64,000 nt of DNA from Achromobacter aloeverae (GCF_004121055.1 NZ_PYAL01000004.1:124001-188000); one strand, 5' to 3'; counted from the stretch's first letter, positions 25,674 through 34,338 are shown. Numbers and translations: made by a program. The notes: generated by a model not told the origin, from the letters alone.

Positions 25674-27727
25674 ACGCCCCGCTGGCTGCCGAAAAAGAGA
25701 ACGATACGTCCGACCTCGAATCGGTGCATGCCCAGTTGGAGGAGATCGTCGCCGGATCCGGGAGGGTCCAGGTCGCGCGGGAGAACCTGGGGCGCGCCCA
25801 GGCATTGGCGCGCGACTACCTGTCGGATCCGAAAGTCCGGTTCCTGCTCCTTCGCTTGAAGGAGTCGGCCGGGCTCAATGAGGGCATGTCCGAGCAATGG
25901 GAAGCCTTGCTTAACGACTGCCCGGACGATCTGCTGATCGTCCGCCATTGCGCGACACGGCTTGTCAAGGACAGGCACGTCGACCAGGCCTTGTCGCTGG
26001 TCGACCGCCACGTCCCCGACACGACCGATAACCCGGCCCTGTTGTTCGCCAGGGCCAAGCTGCTTAGCGACATTCGCGCGCACGAGCAGTCCGACGCGCT
26101 GTTTCGCCGCCTGCTCGCGCATGGCGACGACCGCAACGTGCGCGTCGAATTCGCCAAGCGCCTGCGCAAGCGCGGGCTGCTGGCGGAGGCATACGAGACC
26201 ATCCAGTCGGTGGCGGGCCAGCTGGCCCCCGGCAGCAAGGCGGCGGAACTGGCCAGCGCGCTGGCCGACGACTACGCGTTCTACCAGGGTCTTGAGCCGG
26301 AGGGCATCGCCGGGAAGGACGTCAAGATCATCTCGATGAAGCACGCGATCCTGCACTTCCGCGACCGCGAGGTGCCGGAGCAGTCGCCGGACAAGCCGGT
26401 CTCGGTGGCGCTGGTGACGGGCAGCCTGGGACCCGGCGGCGCCGAACGCCAGCTGACCCGGCTGGCGGGCGAGTTGCGGCGGATAGCTGAGAGCGAGGAC
26501 CAGGAGCCGGGCGCCATGCTGGTGAAGCCGGACAAGGTCGAGGTGATGGTGAAGCAGCACACGGAGCCAGCCGGCTCGGTCAAGAAGCAGGGGCTGGATT
26601 TCTTCCTTCCCGTTCTTGCCAAGGCGCGGATACCGGTCACGGAAATCAACCTGCTGCCTCCGGTGTCGGTCGCCCATCAGCCGGTGGGCGATTCCGGCCT
26701 GGCCCGCTTGCTGGAGCAGCAGCCGCCGCCGGTTCACTACGGCGTGACGCGCTTGACGCCCATGCTGCGCGCCAACACGTTCGATGTCGTCAGCCTTTGG
26801 CAGGACGGCACCTGCCTGTTCGGCGCGCTGGCGGCGCTGCTGGCCGGCGTCCCGACCATCCACCTGGTGTTTCGCGGACTGCCGCCGAACATACGCAAGG
26901 ACCGCTACCGCGCGGAGTATCCGGAGCTGTACCAGGCCTTGGCGCAAGTTCCCGGCGTCTACTTCGTCAGCAACAGCCGTACGGCCGCGGAGGCCTACGC
27001 GCAGTGGCTGGGCATTCCGGTCGTTCGCTTCCATGTTCTCTATAACGGCGTGCCCGACCTGACGACCGCCACGTCGGCCGCGGACGAGAAGAAATGGCAG
27101 GAGTTCGAGGCGCGCACGCCCGGCGCCACGGAGACCATAGGCGGCGTATTCAGGCTGGAGCCGGACAAGCGGCCGCAACTATATGTCAAGCTTGCCGCGC
27201 AATACCTGAAGCAGCGTCCGCAAGCGCGCTTCTTCATCGTGGGCGACGGACGCCTGCATGACAACGTCACGGCGCTGGCGCAGGAGTTGTGCGTGACGGA
27301 CAGGCTCTTGCTGGTAGGCTTGTCCAACCACGTCGGCTACTGGTATTCGCGGATGGATGCAAGCGTGCTGCTATCCCGCTACGAAGGCCTGCCCAACGTG
27401 CTCATCGAGGCCCAGCTGCTGGGCGTGCCGGTCGTGTCGACGCCCGCCGGCGGGGCGGGCGAGTGCTTCGTGGAAAACGAGACAGGCCATCTGCTGAGCG
27501 ATGTCGATCACCCCGACCTCAACGAGGCTTGCGAAAAAATCGCGGACATGATCGACCTGGCGCGAGAGAACGCGGACTTGAAGGAGCAGAGCCGGCGCCG
27601 GGCCCGCGAGTTGTTCTCGCTGGATGCGATGCTGGGGAAATTCCTGGCCCTGTGCGTACCCGTCATGCCTATGTCGGAGAACGACGAGCGCATCGATATC
27701 GGGGCGGAACGCTTGATGGAGGCTTGA
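25670..27727 (+). CDS. TPR-fused GT4-family glycosyltransferase
   Basis: Protein of 685 residues. The N-terminal 220 residues are alpha-helical with TPR-like repeats. A GT-B glycosyltransferase follows: the N-lobe begins VALVTGSLGPGGAERQL (about 245-262), and the C-lobe carries the GT4 donor-binding pattern SRYEGLPNVLIEAQLLGVPVV with STPAGGAGE. It probably polymerises the surface glycan from nucleotide sugars. The ATG at 25670 overlaps the stop of the upstream gene and has CCGGAGGAAGG before it, which decides the start. Confidence 0.87.
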   Translation: MNAPLAAEKENDTSDLESVHAQLEEIVAGSGRVQVARENLGRAQALARDYLSDPKVRFLLLRLKESAGLNEGMSEQWEALLNDCPDDLLIVRHCATRLVKDRHVDQALSLVDRHVPDTTDNPALLFARAKLLSDIRAHEQSDALFRRLLAHGDDRNVRVEFAKRLRKRGLLAEAYETIQSVAGQLAPGSKAAELASALADDYAFYQGLEPEGIAGKDVKIISMKHAILHFRDREVPEQSPDKPVSVALVTGSLGPGGAERQLTRLAGELRRIAESEDQEPGAMLVKPDKVEVMVKQHTEPAGSVKKQGLDFFLPVLAKARIPVTEINLLPPVSVAHQPVGDSGLARLLEQQPPPVHYGVTRLTPMLRANTFDVVSLWQDGTCLFGALAALLAGVPTIHLVFRGLPPNIRKDRYRAEYPELYQALAQVPGVYFVSNSRTAAEAYAQWLGIPVVRFHVLYNGVPDLTTATSAADEKKWQEFEARTPGATETIGGVFRLEPDKRPQLYVKLAAQYLKQRPQARFFIVGDGRLHDNVTALAQELCVTDRLLLVGLSNHVGYWYSRMDASVLLSRYEGLPNVLIEAQLLGVPVVSTPAGGAGECFVENETGHLLSDVDHPDLNEACEKIADMIDLARENADLKEQSRRRARELFSLDAMLGKFLALCVPVMPMSENDERIDIGAERLMEA

Positions 27728-27768
27728 TCATTCCGCCCTTTCCCTCGATCTTGAAAAGCAAGGCTTTT

Positions 27769-28929
27769 ATGCGAAAGAACGTTCAGGCCGTGGGCCTGCC
27801 AGGCATGCGGGCGCCGGTCGCGGCGCTGCTCGCCGCCCTGGCGCTTGCCGGATGCCAGCTGCCGCGCTCCGGTCCGATGTTGAGCGAGATGACGTCCGCG
27901 AACGACGCCAAGGATGTCGTGGTCATGCCGGTCTCGCGCGAGCTGGCGCTGGCGAGCAACGTCCCGGATGTGATGGATTTTCCGGCGCGCTATCGGGATT
28001 CCAGCCAGGCGGGATTCGACATCCTGGTTCCCGGCGACGGCATCAATGTCACGGTATGGGAGCGGGATGGCCTGGGCGTCTTCGCGGCCAACGCCGCCGG
28101 CGTGAGCGACCTGGGCAACCAGGAGATAGACCGGACGGGAACCCTCTACGTTCCCATGCTGGGAAAATTCAAGGCCGCGGGCATGACGCTGGCGCAGCTT
28201 CATGACGCTGTCGTCGCCCGCCTGAGCAAGCTTGTCGTCGGCTCCGACGTCAGCGTTACGCGCGTGGCCGATACGCGCGGGCAGATGGTCACCGTCCAGG
28301 GCAACCTCACCAAGCCCGGCATGTATCCCATTACCCAGACGACGCAGCGCCTGAGCAGTGCGCTGGCGCAGGCGGCGCCGGTGCAGACGAACCCGGAGCA
28401 GCTCGTGATCACCCTGCGCCGCGGCACCGAGGTGTCGTCGGTGCGGCTGGCCGATCTCTACCGCAACCAGGCCAACGATATCCTGCTGCGCGCGGGCGAT
28501 GTGATTACCGCCCATGACGCGCGCGAGTATCTCACCGTGCTGGGCGCGGCCGGCACCCAGGGACGCGTGGCCATCAGCAAGCGCAACTACAGCGTGCTGG
28601 ACGCCCTGGGCGACTCCAAGGGGCTGGACGACAAGACGGCGGACCCGCGGTCCGTATTCCTGTTCACGCCCGCCAAGCCGGGCACCAAGGGGGCGCCGGA
28701 CGTCCTGCCCATCGTGTACCAGTTTGACCTGACCCGGCCGGAGCAGGTGGCGCTGGCGGGCCAGTTCACGGTCCACGAAGGCCAGGCCATCTATATCTCG
28801 GATGCGCCGTTCACCCAGGTGCAGAAGGTGTTGTCGGCCTTCCGTGTGACCATGAGTGCCGGCTTCAGCGCGACGCGGGCAATCGACAGCGACTCGGGCT
28901 CCAGCTCCAGCTCCGGCGTAACGCAATAA
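27769..28929 (+). CDS. Polysaccharide export outer-membrane lipoprotein (Wza/KpsD family)
   Basis: Protein of 386 residues with a lipobox LALAGC (Cys29). The Poly_export domain is seen as FDILVPGDGINVTVWERDGL (about 85-105) and PMLGKFKAAGMTLAQ. SLBB-like repeats follow (VTVQGNLTKPGMYPI and REYLTVLGAAGTQG). It should form or gate the outer-membrane export channel. The Ser-rich C-terminus (SGSSSSSG) is low complexity. The ATG at 27769 is preceded by AAGGC and lies 41 bp behind the glycosyltransferase stop. Confidence 0.9.
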   Translation: MRKNVQAVGLPGMRAPVAALLAALALAGCQLPRSGPMLSEMTSANDAKDVVVMPVSRELALASNVPDVMDFPARYRDSSQAGFDILVPGDGINVTVWERDGLGVFAANAAGVSDLGNQEIDRTGTLYVPMLGKFKAAGMTLAQLHDAVVARLSKLVVGSDVSVTRVADTRGQMVTVQGNLTKPGMYPITQTTQRLSSALAQAAPVQTNPEQLVITLRRGTEVSSVRLADLYRNQANDILLRAGDVITAHDAREYLTVLGAAGTQGRVAISKRNYSVLDALGDSKGLDDKTADPRSVFLFTPAKPGTKGAPDVLPIVYQFDLTRPEQVALAGQFTVHEGQAIYISDAPFTQVQKVLSAFRVTMSAGFSATRAIDSDSGSSSSSGVTQ

Positions 28930-28936
28930 GGCGCCG

Positions 28937-30277
28937 ATGAGCAACGAGGATCGCATCAAGGGTTGGCGGACACGCCGCAAGGGGAGTAACTACACCGTAG
29001 GTGCTGGCGTCGCGGACTGGCGCCTGGATCCGGCAGCGCTGTTCCAGGCCCAGTCCTCGCCGGCGGTCTTGCTCAAGCCATTGGTGGCGCGGCTGCAAGG
29101 AGAGCCGCATGCATCCGTGGCGGCCCGGCGCGCGGTGTACGAAGCCATACAGGCGGAGCTGGACGGCGAGATCGCGCGCGGCGGCATCGACGATACGCTG
29201 GCGGATTTTTCCCGGCGGCGCCTGCGCATCATCGTGCGGCTGCTGGAGCAGGATATCCGTGCCGGCGTCGCCGTGTTCGAGCCGGGCTACATGCCGTCCA
29301 AGCTGCTGGCGGAAGACGAGCGGCTGGCCGCGGCGCACGAGCGCCGGGTGCAGCGGCGCAAGCAGGACGAGGCGCGCGATGCACGCCGCCACGCCTCCCG
29401 CAACGACATCCCGCTGGAGATCGAGCTGTCTCCGGCCGAAGCGGGCGACCTGGCGATCCTGCGCGAGCGCATGCATGCCTTGCACGGTGGACGCCGCCCA
29501 CGCGGCCTGGACCAGGACCGGCCGGTGGGACGCACTTTCCTGGCGCTGTTCGTGCTGCAACTGCGCGTGATGCATGGCGAGAGCCGGATCGCCTTGCTGT
29601 GGGCCCTGGTGGGACCCGTCGTACTGCTTACGCTGATTTCGTCGCTGTACTTCCTGATGGGGACGCATTACATCCTGGGCATGGATGTGCCGACGTTCTC
29701 GCTGCTGGGCGCGACGACCTGGATCATGTTCCGCCAGATCATCTTCCGCAGCAGTACGGCCTATGTGTCGGCGCGGGGCTTGCTGAATTTCCAGGGCGTG
29801 ACGCCGTTGATGTGCGCGCTGGTGCAGGCGCTTATCTATCTGTCGGTGTACCTGGTGGTGTTCAGTATCCTGATCACCGCCGGCCATGCCCTGGAGCTGA
29901 TCACGCTGCCGGAGAGTTGGCCGGGTTTCATGTTCTACGTGGTGCTGATGGGATGTTGCGGTTCCGCGATGGGGGTGCTGTTCGGATCGATCGCGACCGT
30001 CTGGCATTTTTACCTCAGGCTGGCGCCGGTGATCGAGCGTTTCCTGCAGCTATTCTCCAGCGTGTTTTTCGTCTCGGAGCAACTGCCGGAGCAACTGCGT
30101 CCGTGGATGCTGTGGTCGCCGTTCGCCCATGGCATGCAGCTTCTGCGGTCGGCCTACTTCGACAGCTACAAGTCGCAGGATGGCAGCCTGGGGTATTTCC
30201 TGACCGCGCTGGTATTCCTGGCGGTGATATCCCTGGCGGCCGAGCGTCTTGCGCGCAGCAACGTCCAGCCGATGTGA
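28937..30277 (+). CDS. KpsM-like ABC-2 polysaccharide export permease with long N-terminal extension
   Basis: Protein of 446 residues. About residues 200-446 are an ABC-2 permease like KpsM/Wzm with six predicted membrane segments, beginning GRTFLALFVLQLRVMHGESR and ending near ERLARSNVQP. KpsM itself is about 258 residues. The extra ~195 residues are hydrophilic, helical and highly charged (RRVQRRKQDEARDARR) and have no named domain. They may serve as a cytosolic docking platform for the ATPase or for the TPR proteins of this locus (inference). It starts 7 bp after the lipoprotein gene and ends 9 bp before the KpsT-like gene. Confidence 0.87.
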   Translation: MSNEDRIKGWRTRRKGSNYTVGAGVADWRLDPAALFQAQSSPAVLLKPLVARLQGEPHASVAARRAVYEAIQAELDGEIARGGIDDTLADFSRRRLRIIVRLLEQDIRAGVAVFEPGYMPSKLLAEDERLAAAHERRVQRRKQDEARDARRHASRNDIPLEIELSPAEAGDLAILRERMHALHGGRRPRGLDQDRPVGRTFLALFVLQLRVMHGESRIALLWALVGPVVLLTLISSLYFLMGTHYILGMDVPTFSLLGATTWIMFRQIIFRSSTAYVSARGLLNFQGVTPLMCALVQALIYLSVYLVVFSILITAGHALELITLPESWPGFMFYVVLMGCCGSAMGVLFGSIATVWHFYLRLAPVIERFLQLFSSVFFVSEQLPEQLRPWMLWSPFAHGMQLLRSAYFDSYKSQDGSLGYFLTALVFLAVISLAAERLARSNVQPM

Positions 30278-30286
30278 GCGAAAGCG

Positions 30287-31006
30287 ATGATCCATCTCAA
30301 TGGCGTAACCGACGAACCCCATGCATTCGGCAGCAGGCAGCCGCTGCTGTCCAACGTCGACCTGGATATCCCGGTCGGGCGCTATGCGTTGTTGTCGCCG
30401 ACGCCGGAACTCCATCGCCAGGTCATCGATGTGTTGTGCCGCCTGCGCCCGCCCCGCGAGGGCTACGTCTGGCACGAGGGCAATGTTTCTTGGGCCATAG
30501 GCCGGCAGGGCTTCATTCGCGGCAAGGCCAGCGGCATGGACATGATCGAGTTTGCTTGCGAGATGTACGAAATCGACGCGGACGCCACGATCGAGCTGGT
30601 CACGGATCTCGTCAGCGATCCGAAGTTCCTGGGCCGGCCCATGGAACACTGGCCGCTCTATGTCCGACAGGAGTTTTCCTTCGCGCTGGCGCTGGCGCCG
30701 GCCTTCGATGTCTACGTGATCGAAGGGACCATTCCGTTCGAGCCCTGCCGCTTCACCCGCCTGTGGCTGGCGCTGTTCGAAGAGCGGCTGGTGGGCCGCA
30801 CGCTCATTTTTTCCAGTTACCGCCAGAACCAGATGGCGGACTACTGCTTCAAGGGTTTGATCTATGAACGAAGCACACTCAGAATCGAAGACGACCTCGA
30901 CCAGTGCATCCGCAAATTCCCCCCAAGACGTTCCAGGAGCGAATCCGGCGGTGCAGGCGACGACGTCTTCGGAGGCGGCTTCGAAGACGGCCAGCTCGGC
31001 TTCTGA
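30287..31006 (+). CDS. KpsT-like ABC protein lacking all ATPase motifs (pseudo-ATPase)
   Basis: Protein of 239 residues that aligns by eye end to end with KpsT. Shared features are VDLDIPVGRYALL matching the strand before the P-loop, then NVSWAIG, and AFDVYVIEG at the Walker B place. The catalytic motifs are gone: Walker A (GxNGAGKST) reads LSPTPELHRQ (about 36-45), the signature SSGM region reads WPLYVRQ (about 122-128), Walker B IVDE reads VIEG, and the H-loop SHS reads SSY. The frame is intact and sits between the permease and KpsE-like genes. It therefore looks maintained rather than decayed, perhaps as a structural half of a heteromeric transporter. The last 48 codons overlap the next gene. 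Confidence 0.82.
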   Translation: MIHLNGVTDEPHAFGSRQPLLSNVDLDIPVGRYALLSPTPELHRQVIDVLCRLRPPREGYVWHEGNVSWAIGRQGFIRGKASGMDMIEFACEMYEIDADATIELVTDLVSDPKFLGRPMEHWPLYVRQEFSFALALAPAFDVYVIEGTIPFEPCRFTRLWLALFEERLVGRTLIFSSYRQNQMADYCFKGLIYERSTLRIEDDLDQCIRKFPPRRSRSESGGAGDDVFGGGFEDGQLGF

Positions 31007-32156
31007 GACTGGGTCCGAGATCGAGCGCCGCCGTCGCGACCGCCAGGCATCGCTGCGCGAACGGCGGCGACACCGCTGGATCAATGCGTTCATCGTCGTC
31101 CTGCCGGTCGCCTGCGCCCTGGCCTATGTGCTTTGCATCGCGACGCCTCGCTATGAGGCCGAGTCGCGCTTCTTCGTGCAGTCGGCGTCCGGCCAGCCGG
31201 GGGGCGGCGGCGCCGCGAACCTGCTCACCACGGGCAATATGTCCGGCATGCTGGGTGGCTTCGTGGACGGCTGGGCGGTCAGCGATTTCCTGAAGTCGCG
31301 CGACTGCATGCAGCAGCTGGACGAGAAGATAGGTTTGCGCCGCTACCTGGTCCAGCCCGGGCCGGACCCGGCCAGCCATCTTGCGCGGGCATCGAGCCAG
31401 GATGAGCTCTATCGCGCCTACCAGGCCGCGATACAGGTTTCCTTCAATCCGCTGGAGCAGATCGATGTATTACGGGTGAGCGCATTTTCTCCGGACGACG
31501 CGGCGAAGCTGTCGAAGGCCCTGATCGGGCTGGCGGAGGATTTCGTCAGCCGCATGAATGAGAAAGGTGTTTCCGACAAGTTGAGGGTGAGCCAGGAAGC
31601 GGTCAACCTGGCCGAGCAGAAGGCGCTTGCCGCGCGCGACGCCCTGACGGCGTGGCGGACCACCCATGGCAATATCGATCCGACGGCGTCCGTGGCGATG
31701 CTGCTGAATCTTTCCAGCCAGCTGGAAGGCGAGCTCAGCACCGCGCAGATCAACCTGGACAAGTTGCGCGCCCTGGGCAACAAGGATCATCCCATGCTCA
31801 GGCCCGCCGAGCTGCAGGTCGCGGCGCTGCAAAAGCGGATCGTGGCGGTGCGCCATCGCCTGAGCGGCCAGGGGAATACGGAAGCGAAGCAGCTCAAGTC
31901 ATACGAAGCGTTGCGCAATAACCAGGCATTCGCGGACTCGAACCTGACCTTGGCCCAGCAGTCGTACCAGCAGGCCATGACGGATGCCCTGCGGTTGCAG
32001 CGCTATCTTTCCATCATTGCCCAACCGGTTCCCACGGACCGGCCCAGCAGCCCGCGCACCGCGATCTTGCTGCTGCAGGCCCTGGCCCTGGGTTTTGTGC
32101 TGATGTTCATCGCTCGCGTGGCGATGGCCTTGCTGAGGGGGTTGCGTCATGGTTGA
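30864..32156 (+). CDS. KpsE-like inner-membrane polysaccharide co-polymerase/export protein
   Basis: Protein of 430 residues of the Wzz/KpsE class: one membrane segment at about 72-91, a large periplasmic part with coiled-coil character (about 190-385), and a second membrane segment at about 403-424. It should bridge the inner-membrane transporter to the lipoprotein channel. The N-terminal 70 residues are Ser/Thr/Ala-rich and encoded inside the 3' end of the KpsT-like gene (143-bp overlap). AAGGG ten bases before 30864 supports this start; no later ATG precedes the first membrane segment. Confidence 0.85.
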   Translation: MNEAHSESKTTSTSASANSPQDVPGANPAVQATTSSEAASKTASSASETGSEIERRRRDRQASLRERRRHRWINAFIVVLPVACALAYVLCIATPRYEAESRFFVQSASGQPGGGGAANLLTTGNMSGMLGGFVDGWAVSDFLKSRDCMQQLDEKIGLRRYLVQPGPDPASHLARASSQDELYRAYQAAIQVSFNPLEQIDVLRVSAFSPDDAAKLSKALIGLAEDFVSRMNEKGVSDKLRVSQEAVNLAEQKALAARDALTAWRTTHGNIDPTASVAMLLNLSSQLEGELSTAQINLDKLRALGNKDHPMLRPAELQVAALQKRIVAVRHRLSGQGNTEAKQLKSYEALRNNQAFADSNLTLAQQSYQQAMTDALRLQRYLSIIAQPVPTDRPSSPRTAILLLQALALGFVLMFIARVAMALLRGLRHG

Positions 32157-34155
32157 TAGCGTGCTTGAAAAGCATGGAGCCGAGAGCCAGGGTGTTGAAA
32201 TGCCGCGTGCCGCAACACAGGCCGCCGCAACACAGGGCACCGCAACGCAGACCGCCTCAACACAGGCCGCCCCATCACAGGGCGCCGGGCCTGATGCGGC
32301 AAACCGTCTGCGCGCAGTGATCGAGGCGATCCGGGTCGCGGCCTACCCCATGGACGAGATGCCGGCTCTCGACCGCGCGCTGGTACTGGCGGCGGACGGT
32401 CGGCGCGACGTGCGGCGACTGCTGGTTTCCCCTTTCGTGCGGGAGGGGGTGTTCGCGCCCGCGATCGCGGCGCTGGAGGTGCTAGTGGCGGCCTATCCTT
32501 CGCAGGTCGAGGATAGACGCCTGCTCGCCAGTTTGCTGGGGCGCACGGAACAGTGGGACCGCGCCATTGCCGAGGCGGATGCCGCCGCCGCCATCGAACC
32601 TGGGACGGCGGCCTTGCATGGCGCGCGCATCCAGCTGCGCTTGCAGGCCGGGCGGGTCGCCGACGCCGCGGCGGTCGCGCGGGCTACCGCCGGCTTGGCG
32701 GAGCAAGCGCCGGGCGATGCACATTTCTGGTTGCTGGCCTTCATGCGCAATGGCGACGCGGGCGAGGCTGCCCGCATGGCGTCGCTGCTGGATGCGGACA
32801 ACCTGCCTAACGAGCGTGTTGCGGGAATGGCCGTGCGCGCCTTGCTGGAAGACCACAGGGCCCAGGCGGCGATCCGCCTGGGCGATGCCGCGCTGGCCGC
32901 CGGCCACGATAGCGCGCCGCTGCGGACTTCCCTGGGGATGGCGCATCTGCGACGCGGCACGGAGGACGACAGGAAGGTGCATGCGCCGGCGCATTTCGAG
33001 GCCGGCCTGGCGATGTCGCCGGCGGATGTGAGGCTGCTGTCGCTGTACGGCGAAACGCTGTTGCGGGCCGGGCGCTACAAGGAGGCCGTGGCGCCCTTGA
33101 AGCAGGCGATCGACCTGGCGCCGGAGCTGGAGCAGACGCGGGCGCTGTATGCCCGCGCGCTGCGTTATTCGCTGCAGTATGCCGACGCCGCCGACCAGTT
33201 CCTGAAGTTGCTCGATCAGTCTCCGGACAAGCTGCTCTGGCAGCGCTCCGCCATCGCGGCGCTATCCCAGGCAGGGCGCACCCAGGAAGCCGAAGCGTTG
33301 TTCGGGCGATATGTGGCGCAGCGCGGCGCGGCCCTACCGGACACGTTCGCGCAAGCCCTGGCCCAGCTGGACGAGCGGCTGGACACCGCGCCGATTCCGC
33401 GGGCGCGTTTCGATTGGGCATGGTCGCTGCGCGGCGACAAGGATGCCGATCGCGCCAAGTGGGAACGCGCGGCGCGCTGGGGCCATCTGGTGGATCATCT
33501 TCTGTTCGACTGGCTGGAATGCCGGGAAGATAACGTCGAGGAAGCCATGCGGATGCTGGGCGACCTGGATCCCGGCGAGCGTTTCTTCGCGCCCTTGCTG
33601 GCGGCCGGCCGCGGCGTCGTCGTTGCCACGGCGCATGTCGGCCCCATGTATGCGGGGCTGATGGCCCTGGAGCTGGTCGGCATTCCTTCGCGTTGGCTGG
33701 CCACGGCGCCGCGCATCGCCCAGAGCAGCTATGCCGAAGCCTTGATTTCCACGGCCGACCAGACCGAGGCGCAGGTGGCCAAGGCTTGCATGCGGGCGAT
33801 CGGGGCGGGCTATGTGCTGTGCCTGGCCGTCGACGGCGCGGCGAACCCGGCCGCGCCGCGCACCATGTTCGAGGGACAGGAGGTGACGTATTCGAGCTTC
33901 GCCTCGCACCTGGCGCATCGCCTCGGCGTGCCTTCGGTGTTCTACGCGCCGCGTTGGGAAGACGGCCATGTCACGTACACGCTGGCCATGTTGCCCGCCG
34001 CCACCCCCGGCGAGGACGCCAACGCGTACGCGCAGCGATGGCAGCAGGCCTATTTCGAGCGGCTGCGCGAGCACTTGGCCGGCCCCCCCGAAAACCTGCG
34101 CATGAGCGGCGGCATCTGGCGCCACGTGAAACCCGCCGACCGCTCCGCGCAGTAG
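32149..34155 (+). CDS. TPR protein with C-terminal LpxL/HtrB-like acyltransferase domain
   Basis: Protein of 668 residues. Residues 22-46 are a five-fold pentapeptide repeat (ATQAA type), about 60-400 are TPR-like helices, and about 420-668 resemble the lysophospholipid acyltransferase fold of LpxL/HtrB. In this part VVATAHVGPMYAGLMAL lies where the catalytic HxxxxD/E is expected, but the acidic partner is not evident, and CLAVDGAAN follows. It may attach or recognise a lipid anchor of the polysaccharide, replacing KpsC/KpsS-type lipid linkage (inference). It overlaps the KpsE-like gene by 8 bp and is the last gene of the locus. Confidence 0.72.
   Translation: MVDSVLEKHGAESQGVEMPRAATQAAATQGTATQTASTQAAPSQGAGPDAANRLRAVIEAIRVAAYPMDEMPALDRALVLAADGRRDVRRLLVSPFVREGVFAPAIAALEVLVAAYPSQVEDRRLLASLLGRTEQWDRAIAEADAAAAIEPGTAALHGARIQLRLQAGRVADAAAVARATAGLAEQAPGDAHFWLLAFMRNGDAGEAARMASLLDADNLPNERVAGMAVRALLEDHRAQAAIRLGDAALAAGHDSAPLRTSLGMAHLRRGTEDDRKVHAPAHFEAGLAMSPADVRLLSLYGETLLRAGRYKEAVAPLKQAIDLAPELEQTRALYARALRYSLQYADAADQFLKLLDQSPDKLLWQRSAIAALSQAGRTQEAEALFGRYVAQRGAALPDTFAQALAQLDERLDTAPIPRARFDWAWSLRGDKDADRAKWERAARWGHLVDHLLFDWLECREDNVEEAMRMLGDLDPGERFFAPLLAAGRGVVVATAHVGPMYAGLMALELVGIPSRWLATAPRIAQSSYAEALISTADQTEAQVAKACMRAIGAGYVLCLAVDGAANPAAPRTMFEGQEVTYSSFASHLAHRLGVPSVFYAPRWEDGHVTYTLAMLPAATPGEDANAYAQRWQQAYFERLREHLAGPPENLRMSGGIWRHVKPADRSAQ
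32212..32286 (+). repeat. In-frame 15-bp tandem repeat x5
   Basis: Five adjacent 15-bp units like GCAACACAGGCCGCC encode ATQAA, ATQGT, ATQTA, STQAA and PSQGA. Copy number can change without shifting the reading frame. Confidence 0.9.
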
Positions 34156-34197
34156 GATCGTCCGAGGTTGGCGCCAATGCCACTGCCAGCGTCGAGG

Positions 34198-34225
34198 CAA
34201 CGCCAACGCCAACGCCAACGCCAAC
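34198..34225. repeat. Hexanucleotide repeat (CGCCAA)n behind the polysaccharide locus
   Basis: Four to five copies of CGCCAA lie in the 183-bp gap between the last polysaccharide gene and the convergent siderophore receptor. The repeat is non-coding. No clear terminator with a T run is visible in the gap. Confidence 0.8.
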
Positions 34226-34294
34226 TCCCCACCGCCACTTAAAAACCCGGGCAGACCGGGGCACAGCGGATCCGGGCTCCGCCGGTCCGCCTGT

Positions 34295-34337
34295 GCGCCC
34301 CCCTGGGGGGGAAGGCGCGCAGCGCCTTCGGGGGGGA
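34295..34337. repeat. GC-rich intergenic repeat module, copy B
   Basis: The module is built as CGCCCCCCTGGGGGGG, then the 8-bp hairpin GAAGGCGC-gca-GCGCCTTC (34311-34329), then GGGGGGG. It follows the same plan as the element at 20355-20411. It ends directly at the stop of the minus-strand receptor gene and may act as a 3' stem for that mRNA. Confidence 0.5.
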
Positions 34338-34338
34338 C

